From Serinus canaria (taxonomy: Eukaryota > Chordata > Aves > Passeriformes > Fringillidae), in the NCBI RefSeq assembly GCF_022539315.1, contig NC_066316.1, positions 96,962,179 to 97,026,178 of the forward strand: a DNA stretch of 64,000 nucleotides, read 5' to 3'. The position numbers were made by a program, and so were the translations under genes. The notes below the pieces were generated by a model, which had not been told where the DNA came from, did not search any database, and saw only the letters and a program-made list of their open reading frames with translations. Positions within the stretch are counted from its first letter, which is position 1. Each line of letters begins with the position of its first letter. Of this stretch, positions 23,526 through 35,856 are shown piece by piece.

Positions 23526-24965
23526 GAAGTGCCTAGGTAGCAAAGACAGGCTGTCAAGAAGAAGATTGTATCAAACAGCTCTTTTCTATATTCCCTAGAA
23601 TATTTGGCTTTCCAGGTACGCTGATGCTGCTGAACTAAGGTGTAGTCAATGAGAAATTATAAAGCATTTTGAACAGTCATATAAAGGAAAGTTAGAGAAA
23701 TGTTAATACATACGAAGTGCATATATTTCTTTGGAAATTTCTTTGAAAATTTCCACTTGAAAATGACCATCTTTCCATACCAATTTAGGACAATCGAATA
23801 GTTGTATATTTTCTTAAGTTGTTTAATAAAAACAAACATGTTGGAACTATTTAAGGCTTGGGACTCTAATACTATTGCTTCTTAATAGTACCTATTTCGT
23901 TGCCCTGAAGCATGAAAGAAGAAGAATCCTTGAGAATGTTGTCTGAAATAAACCGTAAGGAAAATGTCATTGCTGGTATGAGAAAAGATATTCTAGGTGG
24001 AATATATGCCTCTTGTTAATTAAAAAGGGGTGGGGGCTGGGGTGAATGTGCTGGGGAACACCATGCCTTGCAAATTAGCAAATTCAAACTTGTCACTCCA
24101 TAAGCTGGTACCTTCATAACACCTCTTTCTTGACTAGGGATTCTGGAACTTCAGGGGGCCTTGACAAGACTGGATCATAGCTTTTTAAGTTGGTTTAATT
24201 ATTTTTACCTTGTTCGTGGCCAGAAATCTCTAGAAATACTACAGTATCCCAGTGGACTGTTTACAGTTACACTTCCTCACACGGGACAGGTCTGGAATGG
24301 AGCAGAGCAGAGCGGTTTTACCACCAAGGATGGATCCAGACTGTACAACAGAAATAGGAGCTGTGTGAAAGCAGTAACACTGTTGTCTCCAGTTAGGAGT
24401 TAGGAAAAGTGCACTTTTCCCTCTTATTCCTCTTCACTTTTTCCTTTTTTCCTCTGTGGATCTGTGAAATAAGAGTACTAATAAAAAACAAATCTACATT
24501 TTCTGTAGACTAGTAATGAACCTGTAGTTTTTGTCTTTGTGGCTGTTTTTGTGTGAAAAAAGGTTGGACAAAGGGTGTCCTAACAGCTTGCCATGAAGAA
24601 GAGGAGAGCCAAAGAGGCTGTGAAAGAAATATGGAGCCAAATGGTTATATTACCCATATTTTATAAATCATAAAATGAAACAAAAACATGGAAGAAATTT
24701 CTAAGTCTCTACTCTGGGAGCTTACAAAATAAAAATTCTTTTCAACAGTCTCTGCCCTGCATTTTACTGCCAGCCTAGACATGATCCCATCTAAGCTGCA
24801 AGCTACAAGAACTGTGGTTAACTCATGATACATGCCTCAGAGGCAGTTTTTCCCAAAATAGTAAATATCATTCCACAGCACATTATTTTTCAACAAGCCT
24901 CTTTTTTCTCCATTGCCACACTGGATAATTGTATACATGTGAGATAGAAGCAATGTTCCATGATC
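23526..24965. other. Non-coding stretch, nothing recognised
   Basis: AT-rich and apparently unique. The short G-rich run near 24025 (AAAAGGGGTGGGGGCTGGGG) is isolated. Frames of 60-80 codons have no domain. Confidence 0.55.
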
Positions 24966-25132
24966 AGAATATCATAGTATAATGTAGCAGATATTAATAA
25001 ATATTATTAAATAAAATTACATATTTTGAAGGCCGGAAGGATCTGTTCTTATCATTTAGTCTGATCTCCTGTTTAAGGAATATCAAATAGTCCCCAGTTT
25101 GTCACAGCAGAGCTCTAATTCCTGTACTGCCA
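24966..25132 (-). mobile_element. Old CR1-type LINE 3' end fragment
   Basis: On the plus strand the order AGAATATCATAGTATAATG, GGCCGGAAGGATCTGTTCTT, CATTTAGTCTGATCTCCTG, then AATTCCTGTACTG follows the reverse complement of an old reptile and bird CR1 subfamily whose 3' end reads '...CAGGAGGTCAGACTAGATGA...'. An AT-rich filler of about 40 bases separates the tail from the body. The match is partial but in order, so the call is likely though not certain. Confidence 0.65.
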
Positions 25133-26160
25133 ACACAAACTCAACAACTGAACAAATAACTAACTTTTAAATAATTTTTTAAAAAATCAAGAGGTATGGA
25201 AAATTACTTTGATATTGGCTGGTTTTCTTAATCAGTAAATAGCACATGGCCATGCAGTGTCCAGGACAGTATGTACAGCAATATGGAAGTGTTTTCTTGG
25301 CAACAACAAGAAAGTAAAGCAGGAGATGTCCAAAGGAACATAAGCGGAAGGCTGGTTGCTGATGGGCAAGATAAGTCTCCCCACCGAATTAGCCTACTTT
25401 GTCATTCCAACTGTTGAAAACCTGATATTTTCCAAGACGTAATTAATATTCACTTTGAAGATGCTTTTAATGAGCTATGGATGCTAAGTTATTCTCCAAC
25501 AGCTTTCCAGTTGTAAGTAATGATTCATTCAGAGAGTAACAGATTCAGCCTTGGAATGTCCCATCTTACTGCCCAGTCTTGCTATGCTCCTGCCAGCAAA
25601 ACTCAATGTCTGCAGTGGACGACCAAGCCATGTGGCACTAGTACTGTGCATGGTCTCTTGATATTAACCTGGCATCTAGCCCCCTTATTTCAATACTCCT
25701 CATTTCGTGTTGCTATTAAGGTAGACTATTATTCCACTGTTATAGAGCACCAAAGGACTGTGCAGTCCAGCTATTAAATATGCACAGCTAAATTTTCTAC
25801 TTCAAGTATTTTCAAGTGTCAGGGAAAGAAAAGACACTGAGGATTTCATTCCATTTGTATCCCATATGTACAAATGTGTTCAGTTTATGGCCCTGCAGAA
25901 ACTTTCCAGCTTCTAGAAGTGCATACATAGCCTGGAATGTGAAAATGTGGTTGTTTTTTTTCTCCTATATTATCTTTGAGAATAAAGATTGTACAGTCAC
26001 ATAGCTGGCATTTTTACTAGTGACTCATAAGGAAGAATAGAATCCAATTTTCTTGTCCTTAACTGTCTTGGCTCTGATGCTGTAGTAAACAGAAAGCACG
26101 TATTGTCAGATAAGTATGTAGATATGATTCAAGGACAGGGGAGGCCACAGATCACTTCAG
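25133..26160. other. Non-coding stretch, nothing recognised
   Basis: AT-rich and apparently unique. The 85-codon plus-strand frame at 25520-25777 shows no domain. Confidence 0.55.
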
Positions 26161-26190
26161 AAAAAAAAAAAAAAAAAAAAAGAAGAAGAA
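26161..26190 (+). repeat. A21 tract followed by (GAA)3
   Basis: Twenty-one A residues are followed by three GAA units. A poly-A tail of a plus-strand retroposed copy would look like this, but the preceding 200 bases are not recognisable as a processed gene. A simple repeat is the safer call. Confidence 0.9.
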
Positions 26191-27883
26191 CTAGTGAAGC
26201 CTGATTTGTTACAGGCTTCTTTTGGGCATCCCAGCAAATTTCTTCTTTCCCATTCTCCTAAATCCTCTCCTCATTTGTTGGGCTGGATCCATGTCAATTC
26301 TGGTTGAAACTGAATAACAGGCTCCTTCATTTACAGAAAGTGAAGAAAAAAACAACTCTTCCAGAGAAAGAAAGACAAGCAAAGAGAAAATACCATTATA
26401 AACCCTTAATTTCCTTGGAAAAGCAAGCTAGAGTATGTTTGGTATTCTAGCATTCTGGAAGTGAGTTGAAGGTCTTACCAATTCTCTGTCCTGGTGCATT
26501 TGGTAGTGTTAGGAAATGAAGAGAGGGAAGAAGCTCTTTCTATTTGGTCATGTCCTGCAAGCTGACGAGAAGTACATTCAGTTAAAAAATTTATCACAGT
26601 CATGGTCCCCTTCCTGTAAGGTTTTGTCTTGCATTTTCTCCTATAGTCTCCAGTGCAATATCAACTATCAGCATAGAATCAAGAATTAATTCAAAGGTTC
26701 CTAAAATGTGTTTCATGTAGAAAGTCAAAATAGGTATGAAGTGATTTCTTCCAGTTTTAAAATGTCTCAGCTGAAGAGCTGCACCTAATCATGTGAATAT
26801 TTTCTTTATTCCAAGTAGCTACATTTGCAACAATCAACTTGTGCTCTCAAATACTTATTAGTTATAAAGGCTACATTTATCCATTCAATTTTCTTTTACC
26901 ATTATCAAAGAGAATATCAGTCTTTTCCATTTGTGCAGAATCATATTTGCAAAGGTTATGGCCACATATGCTTATAAATGTTCAATATCAGAGCTTGGTC
27001 AAGTTGTGATAAGAAGGTCCTCATATATACAGTATTTCAAAACTAGTATATTCAAAATCCTTTTGGCTTGCAATTCACCCTAAGAAATTCAATTAAGAGC
27101 ACTGTGTCACTGCAGTCACAGTGGATCTCAGTGGATAAACGGATCTCTGTACAGGATGATGGCCCTCACATTTCTTGAAGGTAGTATAGAAATCTGCACT
27201 ACAATTTTTTTTTCCCACCTGTTTCATCTGTTTCAAGTCAGCCTTCATGAATAGCTTGGCAAATAGAACTTTTCTGAGTAAACACACCGTTATTGATAGA
27301 CAATATGCAGAAAAATCCTAGAATCACATCTAAGTCATAGAAGTGAGTGAGGTATTAATAACTAACTTCTGGTCTCCTCCACAAAAGATTCAAACTTGCA
27401 TGTGTGCACAAAAACAGTTTTAATAGCTATCTGTTGTAAATGCTGAAGTCTGTTAATGGACTGGAAAAAATTTGGTTAGAATGTGACTGTACCACTGCTC
27501 GTGGCTCTATTTAGGTAGGATTGCATCCTATGGATCCAGTTATGTGAAGCAGCCCTTCAACAGAAATGAAACAACCAAGAACAAAATGTCCAACCCACAG
27601 CCAGTTTTCTGCTTCTGTATGCCACTTAGCATTGCCATTTTACCTCTGCACATACCCAGAAATCTCTGAATATCTCAGCTCTGCTCCAGCCCTTTCAAGA
27701 AAAGATAAACCCAGGGCTCAGCCATCCTTATTGCCTGAATGCCCAGATTCCACACGTGTTCTTAAACTTATTTAACATGCGTGGACAGGATTGATAGAAC
27801 TGGAATCCATGGACACTTTCTTTTGAGAAATTTTGAGAGTAAAATAATGGATTTTATATCCAAAAGGATATCAACATGAAGCA
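26191..27883. other. Non-coding stretch, nothing recognised
   Basis: AT-rich and apparently unique. Plus- and minus-strand frames of about 64-69 codons show no domain. Confidence 0.55.
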
Positions 27884-28463
27884 TTACAATTTTTTGTATT
27901 TTTTCCATATGGATTTCAACCCTTTTCTGCACTCTGCATCAACCTTAAGTTCCAGGAGAAAAGTCTGCATTTCATTTTTGCTGCTGTTAGATAAAGACTC
28001 AGTTACAGTGACCCAAGACTTCAGATTAGCAGTGGCCTTAGAGTGACCTTTAAGTTCCACAGTGCATTTGGTGGTGATAGTGAAAAACATTTTTTTGCTT
28101 ATGTGCTGAATTTTATTTTGGCACATTCATGTAAGTTCTGCATATTCTGTGATTCTCTGGACAGCATGCAATTCCTCCAAATCAGAGATATTCAGAAATA
28201 GATACTTTCAGGCTCGGCTACTTGAAAATAGCTATTAAAAAATACATCCAGAAATATTAATAACTAGACAAGAAAAGAATCAGTTGTCTTAGACTGCCAT
28301 TTTTGTTGACACATCTTACAACACACTTCCTGCCTTGTGATTCCATCCCAGGAATTTCTCTGATGATGAAAACCACTGTCAAATATTTCAGCCCACTGAG
28401 CAAACCATTAATTGTATTTCTGATATTAGCTTTCATTTCATTTTCTCTGTTTACTTTGGACAA
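27884..28463 (-). other. Two colinear minus-strand frames of unknown nature
   Basis: A 68-codon frame (28257-28463) and an 80-codon frame (27884-28126) lie on the same strand about 130 bases apart. The second has protein-like, non-repetitive text with mixed charge ('FTITTKCTVELKGHSKATAN', 'QTFLLELKVDAECRKGLKSI'), while the first is Asn/Lys-rich at its start. No domain is recognised, no clear exon borders frame them, and each length is well within chance. They could be decayed exons of a retroposed gene, or noise. Confidence 0.2.
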
Positions 28464-29320
28464 TCTGTAGGAAGAGTAGCCTCATTACTTCCTGCAATTC
28501 TTGATTTTAGATTTCACAGTATTATTTTGACTGGTTTAGTCCTGGTAAGGAAATAACACGTACAATCTCTCTATTCTCTCCATACTGTCCACTTCATACT
28601 CCACTTCAGGCTTGGGTAAGGAAGGGGGCTGGGGAAAAGACTTGCCTAGAAAAGAGCAATTAAGGAAAGATATGTTTTACAAATATACCCTAATTTAAGC
28701 AGTAGAAGGTCACGTGCATGCTAGATAATTAATTTCAGGATTTAGCAGACCAAAGGTCAGAATCACAACAAAATTAGCTGGTTTCTTTATATCAGCACTT
28801 ATGAGGCAGAAGGCGGGGGATATGTATTGTGAGCACTCTCCAGTTAAACTGTTGTGCTAGCACAAAACATTACTGCATTAGGCTGTAGCCTGTAATCAAT
28901 CCCAGCTGGAAGCTCATATCAACATTACTGTTCTTCTTGCCAGTTCCTTGTTAATCCTTAGAAAGGTTAGGTAAAAACAGGACTAGTGTCTTATATTACA
29001 TAGGTTGATTTATAGAACCCAGCTATTCAAACATTTTATTCTGCACAATTTACAGGCCAAATAACTTTATTTCTGAAATATTTAATTGGTTAATTTAGAC
29101 CATGCAAACTAAATGACAAAAGGCTCCAGCAGAAATTCCATCCCATAGTCTCATTTTGGAGTATTTTGTTCCCATTTGTAATGTCAGGCCTCCCTGTGTT
29201 CAATGCAGAAATGCTTTGTTAGGCTGAGAAGCAAAGTTTTTTATATATATGGAATTCTTAGAAATACTGTCATTGAGCCAGATATTTCAAAGTGTATGTT
29301 TTCCCAGAAACCCCAATCTA
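28464..29320. other. Non-coding stretch, nothing recognised
   Basis: AT-rich and apparently unique, with a short TATATA tract near 29240. Confidence 0.55.
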
Positions 29321-29850
29321 TCATATAGCATGCTTGGCCGTGCTGTTTCTCTCCTTTTTCAGAGGTGATACAGGATGGGTAGGTGGCTCAAAGTGTAAAG
29401 TTTTAGCTGCCCTAAGAAGGGCAGTAATACCCTCAGGTTGCTCCTGTTTTCCAAACCAGGTAGTCCCATCATAATGAAGCCAAAAATCTTGTAAGAGACT
29501 GTCCCCTGGATGAAAACAGAGGAAATCAAATAGAGAAAAAGACCACAAAATAATTCTTGCCAGAAAACAACTAGCTATAGCTTTGTACATTTTTTTCTTT
29601 TGGCTTAAAACCTTCTCTTTCTGCTCCCTCCTGACCTATAATCTTCAAAGCAGTTTGGATCCTTGGGGTCCCATTGGCTCGTCATGAATCCTGGAAGTTT
29701 GTAGCCTGTCTGATGAAAAAGTCCTTTCCTTCTACAAGTTACTGACAAACTCCATCCCTGTTCACAGAAGTGGCTAGGACCATAGGGATCCCACATATTG
29801 GCTTGTCCCTGATCGAATTCCCAAAACATGCTTTTACTAACCCTGAACAT
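29321..29850 (-). other. Two adjacent minus-strand frames, possible decayed coding DNA
   Basis: Minus-strand frames of 81 codons (29605-29850) and 89 codons (29321-29590) follow each other with a 14-base gap. The upstream one contains 'DPYGPSHFCEQGWSLSVTCR' and ends in a basic cluster, RKRRF, before TAA. The downstream one contains 'QDFWLHYDGTTWFGKQEQPE'. Both texts are rich in Trp, Gly and Cys, unlike ordinary intergenic translation. A pyrimidine tract ending CATCCAG sits before the second block and looks like a splice acceptor, yet a GT donor I tried for the first block gives a phase mismatch. A fragment of an endogenous retroviral gene or a decayed exon pair are both possible. I cannot assign it. 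Confidence 0.3.
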
Positions 29851-30613
29851 AAGGTTGTGTTTTTGCTGGCATCAAATGCAGCTGCCAAGGCTCAGAGGAG
29901 TTTGTATCCCAGAATTCTGTCCATTTTATTCCCACACATTTTTCCCGAACTTCCACAGCATATATAGATATGTATGAACAAGTTTTCTGGGTTAAATAGT
30001 AAACTACTCTTGCTCTGGATACCTCCTAAATACACTAAGACCTGCTCAAACACATCAATATTACTAAGTCAGTTATTCAGAAAAGGACAGTGCTTTAATG
30101 GGAGTGAAACCAGAAAAATCTACAAAAGCCACCGAACACTGAAATAATTTCTAATCTTGAGGTGTTTGCTTTGGGAAAATGCTACAGCAAATGGAGGGCC
30201 ATTTTGGGATACAATTGTACAGTTAGGGAGATTCTGATTGGAGCCATATTGTCTCCATGCTCAACTGAGCACAACTCTATTTCATGCCTACTACTTATTT
30301 CCAATCTATAGCGAGGTGCTGTTCAAAAACTGACTCTGATTTGTGTTTTCCTTTTTTATTTTGAAGATTACTTTCTAGCAGAGATGAAAGATTAAAGCAG
30401 ATCAAAGTTTAGGGTAAAGTCTGAATTCCATAAAGCAGATTTCAGTCCTTTAGCCCATGAAGTAAACCATCCCTTGATAGTCTCAATAGATAGCCAGAGC
30501 CTTGTGGAAGTTTCTTGGAGAGGTATTTTGATTCAAACCTCTGGTCTATTTCCTAGTGGAGAGAAACTTAATTATATCAGAGTTAAATTAATTACACTAG
30601 CTACTTACTAGGC
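29851..30613. other. Non-coding stretch, nothing recognised
   Basis: Apparently unique sequence with no recognised repeat or gene. Confidence 0.55.
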
Positions 30614-30668
30614 TTTCTTTTGTTTTGGTGGGGTTTTTTTTTGTTTGTTTGTTTTTTTGTTTTTTTTC
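30614..30668. repeat. T-rich low-complexity tract with GTTT units
   Basis: T runs are interrupted by single G residues and a GGTGGGG block (TTTTTGTTTGTTTGTTTTTT). It is the same style of tract as at 10641, 35791 and 38811. Confidence 0.9.
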
Positions 30669-32241
30669 ATTCTTTTGAGGACCATCATGTTAGAATCTAA
30701 TAGTGTTTTCACAAACTGTTTTCCTGATATAGACAAATAGAATAAAAAACCCTTACTTTTAACTCAGTACTACCTTGATTTTCAGCCTTTTGAACATCCC
30801 CTTGACATTTGAATCCTTATTATATCTTTGACCCTCATCTTGCAACTAGTTTATTCTCCTAAACTTGTAACAGTTGTTACAGGGAGCTGGAGAATTTTCT
30901 TCCATTTACAGAAAATTGTTCTGGGGAGTTTTTCAACTGACTTTAAGTCATCCTTTTGTATAGAGTATCATTTCCTTTTCTGCATTCTCATTATTTGTCT
31001 TAAGAAAATATTTGGTTTAATTATTAATCTCTCATTGGTTTTTTTATATTATCAAATAACACCCCAGAATTCTGAGCCTTGTTTTTGTGAGTTGAGCAAA
31101 CAAATCAAAATATAGAGACTACTTGCTTTAGCAGAGGTCCATACTGTGCATCAATGGATGTCAAATTTACAGTGACCGTGACTGTCATTTTTTTGATATA
31201 CACAAGAGATTTATTTATGTCAGAAGTTCTGGGCTACAGATGGGTACACACACACACACAAAGTATCATATCTGACATGTCTGGGTTCATCTAACACACA
31301 GGGCATTTCTTCATGAGGAGCCTGTGTTTGTTCTGTGCCTCCAAACGTTCCATTTGCATCAGGCACATCACTACACAGTGAGGCTCAATGATTCCTACAC
31401 ACACAGAATTGGCAATTTTGTTACACAGGTACTGCATAAATATCTGAGCAGCCAGTGGAACACAGGCAGCTTCTAGTTCTGATGTCTTCCTGCCTCTAAA
31501 AGTCCAGCAGAGCTACCCTGAGCACCTATCATCCACTGCCCTTGGATTTATAGGCTCTCCCCTGACTAGGCTGTTGTGTTATGTAGGAGTTTCCTTGAAA
31601 AATATCAGGAATTGTCACTTCTGCTCAGATAAAATTTATAGTCGGGAAAAGAGTTGTCTAGAGAAATACCACAGGCCTAGTAACACTATACTGTCATTAG
31701 AAAAAAAGCATATAAGTACCTGAAATCTGCCCCTAATTGATCAGGACTGCTTCAAATCATTTGTTCTCTCTGTAACTAATACAGCAAAGGAGCTCTGCCA
31801 GACTTCTAGATTGAGCATGAAGTATATGCTTAGATGTTCATTATTTGTGGTTTATTTGTTTACTCTTTGATATTCTACTTATTATTAGGTGCTTATATTG
31901 GTTAAGAAAACTTTAAATGACTAGCAAATAATTTTATTTTGGGGCAAGGTACTGTGTGACGTTTCCTAGATACATCCTGAAGCAAGTAATATTTATGGGA
32001 CTCACTTGGGTGACCAGTCACATTTGTGAGGAGAGAAATGCAGTACTTGTTTTAAAGCACCATGGAAACCAAAAGACTGAAATGGCCAGAATGTTCCGTG
32101 ACAAAAGAATTAAAAATATTGCTTAAGTTGTCTTCATGTGCATTAGATTTTTAATCTGTGAGTCTGAATTAATAAGAGCAATATAAAGAAAATCATGCAT
32201 TTATAGAACTGTTTTCTGGATTGTTTTCTTTGCAAGTAAGT
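30669..32241. other. Non-coding stretch, nothing recognised
   Basis: The 95-codon plus-strand frame at 30828-31115 is hydrophobic and low in complexity, with no domain. A short (AC)n tract is listed separately. The rest is apparently unique. Confidence 0.55.
31246..31261. repeat. (AC)8 microsatellite
   Basis: Eight AC dinucleotides after GGGT. It is a short simple repeat, likely stable or weakly polymorphic. Confidence 0.9.
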
Positions 32242-32308
32242 AGATAATCTTAGAGGTCTTGATGATCTTAGAGGTCTTTCCCAACCTTAAAAATTGTAAA
32301 ATTCTATT
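32242..32308 (+). mobile_element. CR1 3' tail remnant with small duplication
   Basis: GATGATCTTAGAGGTCTTTCCCAACCTTAAAAATTGTAAAATTCTATTA follows the end of a plus-strand CR1 (GATGATCTTAAAGGTCCTTTCCAACC...ATTCTATGA). The words ATCTTAGAGGTCTT occur twice in tandem at its left end (32246 and 32264), so a local duplication has occurred there. Only about 65 bases are left. Confidence 0.7.
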
Positions 32309-35300
32309 ACAATGCTGATATCCTCAAACACCTTTCTTTAGCACTCCAGGAGCCTCACGGTATAAAGGAAAATGAAAATATAAAGTATAATGGCTTTATA
32401 TAATAAAATCATTGAGTGCAAGGAACCAGGAAATTCCCAGGTGTAGTCCCTTTTTGCTCTCAGTACACAATGACCTGATCCAGTGTCTGATCTTTATTAA
32501 ATTGAAGTTCTGGAAAATATATTAGATGAAAAGAGTTTTGACCCCATGAAGACAAACTCTTGTAGGCTGTTAGAAAGTCCAAGTGGACTATTATGCTCAG
32601 TCCATGTGAGAAAAAGGCACAGGGGCTCAAGGATATTGACATGATCTAGCATGGTGAGACAGGGTTTCAGACCAGGTTTAAAACCTCTAAGAGTCATTTG
32701 CAAAACACACATCTTCATGAAACAGGTGCTTCTGGATTTTTGTAAGAATAACAGTTGTACTGAGCATTGTTGTCTCAGGTTATCTTTTGCAAGTAAATGC
32801 AATTTTCTGTTTGTTAGATGTGTTCTGTCTTAGTGTTTATATATAGATTTAAAAGTAGATGAATAGTGATTTGGGAACCCTTATTTAGTAAATGCAAGCT
32901 CTTTGGAGCCCATAGGTCTTTTTTTTGATGCTAGCTGGAGTTTCAGCAGATGTTTCTCCTCAACTCAGTTTTCAGAGTGATGCAAACATACAGAACTTGT
33001 TTCACCTTCCAAAACACCTTAATTTTTTATTTTGTGAGAGCTGCACAAGTTTGTCTAATAGTAAAATTTGACACTCTCTTTGATGGAAAAAATCTTCTAC
33101 AAGTCATTCTCAAAAGATAAACACTTTCAAGATGTGACAGACTCTTGTATGTCAAAGTTTATTCATTTTATGGGATTGTTCTGAGGACTAGATACGTTGC
33201 TTATGCAATCTCCCAAAAATCTTGGCAAGGCTCTCTTTAAAAATTTAAAATCTTTACACAATTTTTCACATACAAAAAATTCTAAATGCTTAATATTAAA
33301 ACATGAAAGTGTCCTTTGAACCATGAGCTCATAGGAATACTGTATTTAGGCTGCTTGCAATTCCTCAGCTAAAATTTCTTTATAGAACCTTAAAGGGTTC
33401 AAAAAGAAGGTGATTTACTTTAAGCTACTTTTTTTTCAAGGCAGTTTATATACCACATTGTCAGTCATCTGCAGCATTATATGGCAGCTTCACAGCAAAT
33501 AATTTTTCCTAAGGCCAGAGTCATTGTTAGAGCTGGACAAACAAAAAAAATTCTGTCTCATAAATAATGTAAAAATTCTGTGTAGCTTTTTTCCTGCAAG
33601 AGGCAGAACTGATTCCTTTCAATGTGTTTAAAGAATCAGCCTGAGGATAGTCAACAGGTAAGAACAAGTATCTGAATTTGCATTTAGCATAAAACATTAT
33701 TTGTATAGGCTCCTAGGTTAATAGTCCCATCAGTAGGAATTCTCTATCTTGATCAATCTTCCTAGTGAACTTTCCTCACAACTGGGAAAATTCAAGCAAA
33801 AGTTCTCATTTGAGTTGATATTATATTTTAGTGGTGGGGGAATAAAAAAGAGAAAAATTATTCTTTGGCACTTTGTGTTGTTCTCTGATCCTTCCTTCTT
33901 TGGTTACAAAAACTAGCAAGTAGTGAATTGCAATAGCTAGGTGTAAAAACTATTCCACCACAAATTATTTTAAAAGGAGGAAGTAATGACATCAAATTTC
34001 ATGCTATCAGCAAGCTTACACTGTCACATTATCATGAAAAAAGGAAAGAGACTCAAAATACAAAAATAAAAACCAAACCACTTTTAAAATTATTTTATTT
34101 TCCTACAGAATTTCAATTCATATCGAATTAATTTCTGCTATATAATTTGGTTGTATGGTCCAGAAAATGGTTTCTGTGTAATTCATGTAATTGAACAAAC
34201 ATGTCCTGTTCTCTCACAGATCTGAGATTTGATCCTGTGAACTCCAACAGGGAAATTATCTGACCACTCCCTCTGTGCAATTCGGTTGTGATTAGTAGCA
34301 CAGTCAGAAGTTATCAGGGAGGGATTGACTAGCAGACAGGCAGATTCCAGATTGTGCTGCTTCCTCTCCCACAAAAAATAGCTCCCTTATTTCAGAAATA
34401 GGAGTGACATTCCTCAGCTCCACCTTGTCAGGGAAATTTCTGGGTTTTGGCAGTAATTCTGTTTAATTCCTTGTTAGTTGTTTTTTAGCTTTTAATCATG
34501 TTTATTTTTTCAAAGCAAATTCCAGGTTCTCTTACTATGTTGTTTGGCCATGAATGTGAAACATGGTAACAACCAGAAGTTCTCTGGAGACATCATTTTC
34601 TTATGTCATGTGGAGTTCTCTGATTCCACTTTTGAATTTCCAGATTGAAAATATTAATCTCTTTCATGCTCTTCTCTGAGTAGTAAATACCTGCTTAAAA
34701 CAAATTTTCTGTTTCAATAAACACAGCCCAGATGTAGAATTCTGGTGCAGGACATGTGTACTTGGTTAATTTTTACCTGTGTCACTATAAAAATGTGATA
34801 TCACCCTCAACTGTTCAACACAAACTGAGTAGTGTGGAGTTCTTACTGCTGTCAGAAGATGTGAACAATAAAACCTTGCGGAAGCACAAAGGAAGAAAGC
34901 AAACCACGCTGCTGCCACTTGCAGGAAAACAGATTTGTCAGGTTTTTACTGTAGGAAACCAATGATTAGACTACAACAGCAGCAACAGCTTACTGATTTT
35001 CTTAATTTTTTTAGCAAGCAGAAATCAGCACTCAGACAATGAATTTTCCACCTAATCACCATCGCGGATAGGATGCTCAATTTAGCAGGGTAAAGACATC
35101 TTTACAAGTTATAGGATTTCACTCTAAGAATGTGCAACAGTTACTTATTTACTATTTAGGACATTCAGTTCCTGAGTTTCAAAGCACAAATCTAAGTGTT
35201 AAATACTAATTTACTACTTTGTAAATTAATTAGAAAATTGTTTTACACTTAAAAAAGGCAATTTGCAATCACCTGTAAGACGTGGGATGTGTGTGTGTGT

Positions 35301-35758
35301 TGTAGCCTTCTGAAGACTCTGCAATTTAATTTCCTCCTTGTAAAACAATACCTGTACTTTTATAGAGTTTTGTATTTCATAACGAAACACTTTAATGTTG
35401 CAAGGGACAGGCTACTTCTCTGCCTGAAAGACTCATCAGCCTTCCAAAATCTTTTTTCTAAGTCAACTTTTTAAAGTTAAAATTATTCACCTTCCCATTT
35501 GATTTCAGTAAAGTGTTACTATGTACCTGTATCATTACCATTTACTGATATGAGCCTGGGAAACATCCTCCTAATAGGGTCTTTTGCTACTAATTAGACA
35601 AAAGGGGGCCTTTTGTTATAGGGGTTCTTGCACCAATGATCCACAAAAATAGGCTGTTCATATGCATAATAGCTGCCACCAGTTGTAGTATCTAGTCTCA
35701 TCTAGAATCCCATGCAGGCAGTCAAGTAGTTGATTCTGGAAATTACATCTGCTGAGGG
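32309..35758. other. Long apparently unique stretch
   Basis: No gene or repeat family is recognised. Overlapping frames on opposite strands at 32460-32833 (60-101 codons) mirror one another and show no domain. A short (GT)n run lies at 35288. Confidence 0.5.
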
Positions 35759-35856
35759 AAAAAAAAACCCCACAGTGTTTTTGATGTGGGTTTTTTTGTT
35801 TTGGTTTTTTTTTTTTTTTTTGTTTGTTTACTTGTATTTTTTTTGGGGGGTGGGGT
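35759..35856. repeat. Poly-A / poly-T pair forming a hairpin, then T-rich tract
   Basis: AAAAAAACCCCACA (35761-35774) is nearly the reverse complement of TGTGGGTTTTTTT (35785-35797), with a 10-base spacer, so the stretch can fold into a stem of about 13 pairs with one bulge. It continues into long T runs broken by G and a G6TGGGG block up to 35856. Confidence 0.85.

Noticed and set aside
26161..26190. Poly-A tail of a processed pseudogene
   Set aside because: The preceding sequence has no coding-like text or polyadenylation signal in a suitable place.
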